Shown here: positions 56,700 through 64,000 of the stretch, in pieces | Numbering within the stretch: the first letter of the stretch is position 1 | Layout: every line of letters begins with the position of its first letter | Origin: Hymenopus coronatus | Lineage: Eukaryota; Arthropoda; Insecta; Mantodea; Hymenopodidae | Direction: 5' to 3' | NCBI GenBank assembly: GCA_030762935.1 | Contig: CM060887.1 | Location: 13,322,501-13,386,500 of the forward strand | Length of the DNA stretch: 64,000 nucleotides | Notes under the pieces: model-generated | The model's input: only the letters and a program-made list of their open reading frames with translations | The model's database searches: none | What the model was told of the DNA's origin: nothing | Made by a program: the position numbers and the translations under genes

Positions 56700-57940
56700 T
56701 GGAAAAAGTACCAAATTTAGAAAGCTTAGGTTTGAAGTTTGACGATTTACACGCATTTGTTTGGCAGTCATCATTAGTGAATGCTCTCAGCGAATTTGTA
56801 AACGTGAATAAAACATCGTTATGCGATACAGTATTTAAGTTCTTAGTCTAACTAATATTAAAGCTGAGCTAGATTCTTCTTTGGAGACGTGTGCTCCTTC
56901 GTTTACAATAGTGAAATATTGGGTGGCAGAGTTTAAGCGCGGCCGTACGAGCTGCCAAGACGAACATCGCATTGGTCGACCAAATGAGATTACCAGTCCA
57001 AAAATTGTAAAGAAAATCCACAAAAGTGCGTGAACTAGCAGACATTGCAAGTATTTCAAAAATCTCTGTACATTCCATACTGACTGCAAAATTGAATATG
57101 AAGAGTTGAGTGCAAGGTGGGTGCCACATTTGTTCACAATAGAACAAAATCGGCGTCGGGAGGATGTTTCAGTCAAGTGTTTGGCAATATTTCGCTGCAA
57201 TAAAGCGCGTCAATTCATAATAATGCATGAAACCTGGGTCCATCACTTCACACCTGAGACGAAGGAACAATAAAAACAGTGCATTGGAAGGGGAGAATCG
57301 GCTCCGAAGAAGGCGAAGACAGTTCTATCTGCAGGCAGGTCATGGCATCAGTTTTCTGGGACGCATGCGGGATAATTTTGATTGATTATTTAAAAAAAGA
57401 GAGTAATCAATGGCAAATATTATGCGAACTTGTTATAGCGTTTGAATGATGAAATCGAGTTTAATAAATGTATAAAGTATTTAGGTTAATAAGTAATTTA
57501 AATTATTGTAAAATTTATTTGATTGGGGTGATTAAAAGATAAACAAAACTTTGTTTATGAAATATTTTATTTTATAAAAAAGAGAACATGAAATAATCTT
57601 ATCATAATTCCCCTTTTAATAAAAATTTCGCAAATGGTCGTATTTAGCAAAAAAAAAAAAAAAATGTTTCATCAAGACAAAGCACCAGTTCCCAGGTCCA
57701 TTATCGCCATGGCTAAAATCACTGAGTTAAAGTTCGAATTGCACCCTGCTCGCAGATTTAGCACCTTCTTGTGGTTGTTTTCTTTTTCCAAACTTGAAGA
57801 AATGGCTTGGTGGTAGAAGATTTGCCAACAATGAAGAGATGGAGTCTGCAGTTGATGGCTATTTTGCAGACCTCGATAGTTCTCACTATAAACAGAGTAT
57901 CGAAGCTATTGAACATAGAGGGATAAGTGTATCGAGCTGA
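56700..57940 (+). pseudogene. mariner transposase, degraded
   Basis: Recognisable segments in order: KYWVAEFKRGRTSCQDEHRI and GRPNEI (56910-56990, DNA-binding half and linker), MHETWVHHFTPETKEQ (57222-57270, with a residue where the first catalytic aspartate of MDETW is changed to H-E-T context), ESAPKKAKTVLSAG near 57295-57340, then MFHQDKAPVPRSIIAMAK (57664-57718, HQDxAP with the second aspartate) and RRFANNEEMESAVDGYFADL near 57813-57875. The usual SPDLAPSDYxLF segment is scrambled near 57740-57790. Several stops and frame changes are present. Confidence 0.9.
57460..57623. mobile_element. AT-rich insertion flanked by TTTAATAAA
   Basis: TTTAATAAA lies at 57460-57468 and 57615-57623. The mariner frame around Leu-Asn-Asp-Glu before it, and Tyr-Leu-Ala-Lys-Lys after it, would be nearly adjacent without these bases. 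The 146-bp insert has no recognised structure. The 9-bp repeat could be a target duplication, although its low complexity leaves room for chance. Confidence 0.55.
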
Positions 57941-58028
57941 AATGAGACTATGTAGAGAAATAAATATGTTTTCCCCCTACATTTTTGTGATCTCTCTGTT
58001 AGGTCGGGTACTTCTGGGACAACCCTCG

Positions 58029-58770
58029 TGTAAGCTGCCTCATTATGCATGTATCTGATTAATTATTGTGGGTATGCATTCCAGTGAAAAATAAGTTTAT
58101 TCAAGACTTGATGCATGAAAGTGTTGTTACAGCAACAAAGTGTGCTGGTGTTTGAGAGGGCGGAGGAAGAAGAAGAAAAGCTATTAAAGTTTGTTGAAGA
58201 TGACGCAAACGTTGGTGGACACATATGTAGACATCTGTGACCAAGCTATGTCATGCCGTACCATTGCCAAACTCTGAAAAACTTGCGGATCTCGATAATT
58301 CGACAAGACAAGCGGTCCAACCAAGTTGTGCTAGACCTTCACTCCTCTCTCCCTCTCTCTCTTTACTAAGGAGTAATCGCGGCGTTCTCCAAAACTTCAA
58401 GAGAAAGTAGAAAAAGAAGTTGTTGAAGACATTTCAGGGGTCGGCTCCATCTTGCCAGGATTTTATCACCCTCTTCGTTCTTCTTTTCGTTTGCCACTTC
58501 AGATTTTTTCCCCCACCTTTCTTGTACTTAAAAGGTTAGTGCGGAAAACAGTGATGTGTATTTCAAAGTTTACCACAGAGAAGTACTTTTCTAAGTCGGA
58601 TTTCCCTGGTGATCGCCTCCCATCAATCCAAAGTCGCATCACAAATATTACAGTTGCAGAGGAAGATCTCAGAAACAAGTGTAATAAATGAAAACCGTTT
58701 TCTTTGTGTAACAACGGCTGTGATATATGATTATAATCTAAACATATCATTGAATGTCTTTACAGAAAAA
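58029..58770. other. unique sequence, no gene recognised
   Basis: Overlapping sense and antisense frames (58452-58827) argue against coding. A CT-rich stretch lies near 58338-58363. Confidence 0.4.
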
Positions 58771-59622
58771 TCTGATGTGTTCAGTTCCATGACTTTTCTC
58801 TACATCTCTGCAACAAATTATTGTTAAAAAGCTAATGCTTTTATTTACTTCATGCGAATCGAGAAAAAATTAGCAGAAATAGTCTTATTACTTGCTTCCT
58901 TGTAAGTAGAAGCGAAATAAGGGAGTACCATAGGTTAAAGTGATAGTCAAAAGCTGGTTACTATGTGACTGAAGTTGCTTTGTTTGTATGGACACGAGTT
59001 GACAAATTCCTGTATGAGAGAAGTTAATTTTTTTAAAGCTGAAACCAAAAACAAGGAGTATCTATAAAACGATCAACTCCACGAAAAACATTTATAAAAC
59101 ATAAATTGTGTGTTTTAATGTGCTCTACATTTGTTGTGTGCTAAGTTTTTGTGTATCTCATTCGGTTTAGGAGTTAATGCAAACTTCTGCAAAATTCATC
59201 CAGAATAAAGCAGTCTTCAGAGGCTATTCCCAGAAAATTCAAGATATTTATATTATTTGTCAGGTAAATATCTTTAATATACGATATTTTAATCAAAATC
59301 GTTTGATCCATTTTTGAGAAGATCAAAACATTCGAAAAAAGATCCATGTAAAGGGTAGGGGGATTTTCTTGAAAATCTTCGTGTCGCATCCTTGGGAGAA
59401 ACCAAACTTAAATAGGAAGTTTGGTATTTAACGGTCGTTTCGTTTTTGAGCTATGCTGTCCACAGTCACACAAACACACAGAAGACACACACACGGACCT
59501 TTTTGTAAAAATGCTAATTTTTGGATTCAGGGGGACCCAAAACTTATATTTCTTGTGAAATCTCGGTATCGAATTTCAGAGTGCACTCTATACACGATAT
59601 ACATAGTACGTGTAGAGGAAGT
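58771..59622 (-). mobile_element. T5H repeat copy, full length, A5 on both sides
   Basis: AAAAA precedes TCTGATGTGTTCAGTTCC and AAAAA follows GTGTAGAGGAAGT. Landmarks are complete. Confidence 0.94.
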
Positions 59623-60245
59623 AAAAAGTCAATTTGTTGGTGATGTCTGAGACATCATGAGGAGACATCGTGCATAGATATTTCAGTCCTGCAATGGTTC
59701 CGTCCTTAAAAGAGACGGAATTGCTTTTGAGTTTTATTTCTGTTTTTGAGTCGAGTGGTACAAATTAATTATTTCGGGAGTGACTTGTTGAAATATCTCG
59801 TCCCGGTTCTTTGATCGTTCACCGTAACCAGAAGTTACTTGAGAGATTTGGGCACGTTTACGCGTAATTCCTGCGGAAAACTTCTTTAGAATTGGATAGG
59901 AGAAGAGGAAGAGAATAAAGAACGTAAGAAAATGCTCTGAGGAAGAAAGAAGTGCAAATTGGAGAAATAAATCGAAAAATCTGGTTATGCAATAAAAGTT
60001 ATGAAAATCTTTCCTGAATATAAATGTAAAAGCGGAGTTTTCTTAGGTGAAAGTTTTGGAACTGTAAATAAAGGAACAGACACAGAAGCTAAGAAACAGA
60101 AGAGCGAGAGAGAAGAAATAACACAAGAAGAAAATAGAAGGGGAAAAGCAATTCTATGATTTTGATACGATGAGCAAAGGAAAATCTCTACTTGTTATGC
60201 TATTGATGATGCTCATAAAATAAGCTAAGTCATAACGAAAAAAAA
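59623..60245. other. unique purine-rich sequence, no gene recognised
   Basis: Very A/G-rich around 59890-60180 (repeated GAAGA and AGAGA). No long frame. Confidence 0.4.
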
Positions 60246-60920
60246 GTCTAAAGTTTCATTCCCATGACTTTCTCCACCTATTCTATGACGAAACATTCAT
60301 AAAAACTGTGATATATTCCATTCACATGACTTTCTCTACATCTCTGTAACTAATTATTGTTAATAAGCTTATTCTTCTATTTACTTCATGCTAATTGAGG
60401 TAAAAATTAGAGCAAACGGTCTTATTACTTAGTTCGTTACAAGTAGACGGGAAATAAGGGAATACACTAGTCTAAACCGACATTCATATGTTTTAAAATG
60501 TGATTGTTATGGAATTGAAATCCGTTTCTTTGCGTGGAGTTGACAAGTTCCGGTATGAGAAAAGTATAAGTGTTTTAAAACTGAAACAAATGACAAGGAA
60601 TATCTCAAAAACGGTCAATTCCATGAAAAAAAAAATATATGACATAGATTATATATTTTAACGAGATCTACATTTTTTGTTAGTAAGTTTTTGTCTATCT
60701 CTTACGGTTTACAAGTTACGCAAAATTCGGAAGAACTCGTGCAGTATAAAGAGCATTCAAGATATACATTCTAGTTGCCATGTAAATATCTTTAATATAC
60801 GTACTTTAATCAAAATCGTTAGAGCCGAGTTTGAGAAAATCTAAATTTTTGACATTTTTTCCATGTGAAGGGTAGTTTGGGGTGGGAGATTTTTCTCAAA
60901 ATCTTCGTGTCATTTCCCTG
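60246..60920 (-). mobile_element. T5H copies: a left-end fragment, then a copy without its hairpin third
   Basis: A stem-loop end (TTTCATTCCCATGACTTTCTC) at 60246-60300 is followed at about 60305 by another (ATATATTCCATTCACATGAC). The second copy continues to CTTCGTGTCATTTCCCTGG and stops. Confidence 0.85.
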
Positions 60921-61235
60921 GACCCGCTCCCTTCCCAATGGAAATGAAGGCAGACGACCTTTCCAACGTTTTTTAGTCTTCCAATATTTCTATGACCTAT
61001 AGGTATATAAGTGTATAATTTAACATATTTTTTGGAAATCTGTTTTCATTCATTCTTGTTACGTGTTGAATCCTGTTATATTTATTTGCCTTTATCTTAT
61101 CATTTAATCTAAAAATATTTAATTAATTCCTAATATCTTTGCTCCTCTTTTGGTCTCTTAACATTACTCCTGCAACTCTTCTAAGATTCTATTTTTCTCT
61201 CCTCCAGTTTTGTCAAAGGCCAGAAAACATAAAAA
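60921..61235. other. unique sequence, nothing recognised
   Basis: AT-rich DNA without a long frame. Confidence 0.4.
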
Positions 61236-61712
61236 AATGATATATTCTCATAACTTTCTCAAAGCATTCTACAGTAAACTATTCTTACAAAAACTTATTC
61301 TACTTCACCCTGATCAAAATAAACATTAGCAGAAATGGTTTTATTGTGATTTTATTTTCTTGTACAGCGGTTAAAAAAAGAGCCAGTAAGCTTAAGCGAT
61401 TGTCAAGTCTTTTAAATTCCGGTCACAATGTGATGTAATTGAACTTTCGTACTCTTCGCTTGACCAGGATGAAAAAATATGAACAATGTCTTACGATTTG
61501 AGAGAAGTATGCTATTTAAAATTCAAATCTATACAAGCAATATCTCGGAATATATATATATATATATATTTGACATAAATTCTGTGTTTTGACGAGATCT
61601 AAATTTTAGGTGTAATACGGTTTTGCCTGGCTATTATGATTCACCAGTTATAAAAAAGCCAATCAGAATGAAAAGATCTTCAAGGCTATTTCCAGGAAAT
61701 TCAAGATATTGT
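61236..61712 (-). mobile_element. older T5H fragment with TA microsatellite
   Basis: Landmarks such as CATTAGCAGAAATGG, CAATATCTCGGAAT and CAGGAAATTCAAGATATTG are diverged. About ten TA units lie at 61549-61570. Confidence 0.78.
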
Positions 61713-61734
61713 AACTCTTTACTTCATTTACTCA

Positions 61735-63183
61735 ACAATAGGTTACAAAAACGGCTTCGTCAGAGGTTTCTTCAACATCGCGAAACCTCTCCATCTCTGA
61801 TGCAGAATCACCGGCCTTACAGAAGAGGCAGAGAGCGCATTCCAGGCGCTTAAGTCAGCACACTGCAGTGCTCGTATTGTTTTCGTTTTCTCCACAACTG
61901 ACTTTATTGTGGACACCGATGTCAGTGACACCAACATTTTATCAATTGAAATACGCTCTCCAAAGCACAAAAGAACTACTGTGTTACATGGAGAAAGAGC
62001 TGCTGGTAGAACACTTCTTCAAGCACCTGTATAGTCAGCCATTCTACCTGACACTGACTACTTCGCCCTAACTTGGGTATTAAGTTTCAAGAACCTGGAG
62101 GATCAGGCAGCATGTTGGGTCCAGAGGCTGCAAAAGTACATCAGAACATCGGAAAGGAAGGTGTCTCACCAATGCGGATGCCAATTCCAGACGACTCTGC
62201 CCAGAAGAGTGCAGTCACTGCACTAAAGTTGAAGAGAAGCAGCTTGTTGCAGCTGTTCATGTTATTTTAGGGATACCTGCATCTGGATGGGACAGCACAG
62301 GATGTGAGGAGGGGGCAGCTGCAGACGCCAACTTGAGGCCACTCCTGCGAAAAGTGGAAACAGGGACTAAGCCGAGCTGGGAGGACATCGCACCAAGGTG
62401 ACCAGTGTACAAGTCCTACCTGACCCAATGGGACTCATTAAAGATCAAGGAGGAGGTTCTGTTCAAAGTATGGGAGTCTTCTGATGGGAAAACCTGATCC
62501 TCCCGAGTAAGGTCGCGGAAGTACTGCAAAACTAGAGGCGCGGACTTCGGGAGGACATTTGGGACCCAACCGAACCATCGACAAGCTCCAACAACGATAT
62601 TTTGGCTGTAACTAAGGGCAGATGCTGAGAAATGGTGCTGCTAATGTATAACGTGGGAGCACCCTTCGAACGGATAGCCATCGACGAAGTTGGGCCATTC
62701 CCTCTGTCAGCCTGGGGAAAGGCATCTGTTGGTTACCATAGTTTGCTTCACCAAGTGGCCGGAGGTGCATACCATCCCTAACCAAGAGGCCAAGACCATC
62801 GCGAAATGACTCGTGGAAGAACTGTTTTGTCGTTAGGGATACTATGGATCTACCAGTGATCAGGGTACTAATTTTGAGTCCAACCTCGTAGGGAAACACT
62901 GGAGCGGCTGGGAGTGCACAAAACGCGCACGAAATCTCTTCACTCACAGTCAGGTAGCATGGTTGGGCGGTACTCAGGATCCAAGAAAAACATTTGAAGA
63001 ATGTTGTGGCCAATCAGCAGAGAACTGAAATATGAGGGTGCCGCTTTTCTTGCTGGCCTACCGTTCCTCAATCTACGACACCATCGGGTTGACACCGGCC
63101 AGTTTGGGGTCCTCCTGGGGCAGAACAACCAGTGGTCGTCTATGTGGAGCATCTCGCAGACCAACTTCATGCCATGCATGAGA
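61735..63183 (+). pseudogene. Ty3/gypsy-type pol remnant (RNase H to integrase)
   Basis: Fragments appear in the order of a Ty3/gypsy polyprotein, which copies and integrates retroelement DNA: NGFVRGFFNIAKPLH near 61748, FIVDTDVS (RNase H start, about 61902-61925), then sequence resembling the region before integrase (SYLTQWDSLKIKEEVLF, 62415-62465), FERIAIDEVGPFPLS (first integrase aspartate, 62665-62710), FTKWPEV (near 62749), SDQGTNFES (second aspartate region, about 62855-62880) and LERLGVHKTRTKSLHSQS. Many stops and frame changes, no LTRs and no gag were seen. It is cut at its right by a non-LTR element. Confidence 0.85.
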
Positions 63184-63185
63184 TG

Positions 63186-63740
63186 TCAAAACATACAGAT
63201 ATTTAAATTTAACACTGGTGATAGTTTTTCTGCAACATTTTTGGGTGTGCACATTGATTCTGATTTTGGTTGGTCTACTCATGTTAAATATGTTTCTAAA
63301 AAGATTACTACAGGTCTTTTCATGTTACGAATCTTAAGCTGTAGTGTCACTGCGGATGTACTAATGAAGATTTATTATGCTTACGTTTATTCTCATGCTG
63401 ATTTATGGCATTATATTTTGGGGTAAACATCCTTTGGCACATAAAATTTTTATTTTGCAAAAGAAGGCTGTGAGAATAATTTGCGCAGTTCACTATAAAC
63501 ACCATTGTAAGCCACTTGTATTGAATTAGGCGTTATATCTTTTACATCGATGTATGTGCTGAGCTGCCTCTTATTTGTCAAAGAAAATATAAATAGCTTT
63601 TTAATTTGTTCAAATATTTATAACTATTCAACACGAAATAGTTCAAATTTATATAATAACAAATCAAAGTACACCAAAATTCAGAATAGTTACTTAGTAT
63701 TTTCTTTGAAGTTGTTTAATGCTCCAAATCTTTAAGAGGA
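63186..63740 (+). pseudogene. non-LTR reverse transcriptase C-terminal part
   Basis: FSATFLGVHIDSDFGWSTHV and KYVSKKITTGLFMLRI (63223-63345) is the region just after the polymerase core of Jockey/CR1-type enzymes. ADVLMKIYYAYVYSH follows. After a frame change near 63400 come HKIFILQKKAVRII (63440-63480) and LFVKENINSF near 63565. There is one main frame change and the catalytic core is missing, so this is a 5'-truncated copy. Its left edge (about 63184) interrupts the gypsy-type remnant. Its sequence is cleaner than that of the gypsy remnant, so it is probably younger. Confidence 0.9.
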
Positions 63741-64000
63741 CCATGGTGGCTAATTCATTATATAGTGCCAATGATTTTTAGTGTTAATTTCTAAGCTTTT
63801 ATTGATTGGATGTAGACTTATCACGAATGGCAGGCTACATTATTTTTCTGCATTTTTTTCTTTCTTTTAAATACATTTTTATTCATTCGAATAAATTTAG
63901 AGGTTGTGCATTTATCATTAAATTAAGTAGATTTAAGTAGAAAATACACTCATAATATACTAATAACTTAATTAAATGTATTTATTTTATTTACATTAAA
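63741..64000. other. AT-rich sequence at the window edge
   Basis: Probably 3' non-coding sequence of the non-LTR element at least in part. No poly-A boundary or target duplication was found. Confidence 0.4.

Larger units (their letters stand above)
56649..58028 (+). mobile_element. mariner-like element with a small insertion
   Basis: TA precedes CGAGGTCTGTCC at the left. The right end is the mirror type GGGACAACCCTCG near 58016-58028, followed by TG where TA is expected. A 9-bp-flanked AT-rich insertion lies at 57469-57614. Without it the element is about 1.23 kb. Confidence 0.88.

Noticed and set aside
966..61712. CRISPR array or satellite array
   Set aside because: The repeat units are about 850 bp, in both orientations, with variable spacing and nested insertions. 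This is dispersed transposition.
61735..63183. Intact endogenous retrovirus-like element
   Set aside because: Only fragments of RNase H and integrase with many stops remain. No LTRs, gag or env region was found.

Overview
This window looks like AT-rich nuclear DNA from an animal with a large, repeat-filled genome, most likely an arthropod. The evidence is mariner and Tc1-like transposons, several tRNA-derived SINE families, non-LTR and Ty3/gypsy-type remnants, and no bacterial-style operons. I cannot place it more precisely. I found no convincing host gene: almost every open frame longer than 60 codons lies in a repeat, a microsatellite or a decayed transposase or reverse transcriptase.

The dominant feature is one interspersed repeat family with no coding capacity, here called T5H (T5-flanked, hairpin-ended). 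More than 40 full, partial or nested copies lie in both orientations and make up roughly half of the sequence. A full copy is about 820-885 bp. One end is a near-palindrome that begins ACTTTCTCTACA. The other end carries the inverted partner TGTAGAGAAAGT, then a small stem-loop ending in ATCAGA, then a run of T. Inside are a CA/GT microsatellite, a near-palindrome (AATACCAA/TTGGTATT) and another conserved hairpin. Copies sit between short A or T runs. Three kinds of fossil insertion site (a mariner transposase at 47171-48024, a reverse transcriptase at 51472-52336, and older T5H copies at 9026-9890 and 23311-24328) show about five extra A/T bases gained on insertion.

Layout. 1-7040: T5H copies and unique DNA. 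7548-8775: a Tc1-like transposon with intact ends and a broken transposase. 8901-19416: T5H copies, some with SINEs inside. 19636-20192: an inverted pair of tRNA-derived units. 20793-21246: a long AAT/GAT microsatellite. 21321-34374: T5H copies, a nested SINE cluster (25262-26040) and a non-LTR tail (about 29905-30610). 34942-36414: a DNA transposon with 34-bp terminal inverted repeats and an acidic reading frame. 37713-39383: a rearranged mariner carrying a non-LTR insertion. 39981-45903: T5H and SINEs. 46626-48746: a mariner split by T5H. 48852-56291: T5H, SINEs and a T5H-split reverse transcriptase. 56649-58028: another mariner. 58771-61712: T5H. 61735-63183: a Ty3/gypsy-type pol remnant. 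63186 to about 63740: a non-LTR reverse transcriptase tail.

There is no gene network here. The window is a layered record of transposition, and the nesting gives relative ages: mariner, non-LTR and older T5H copies are hosts, younger T5H copies lie inside them, and SINEs often lie inside or beside T5H. All coordinates and alignments were made by eye, so ends of degenerate copies may be off by several bases.
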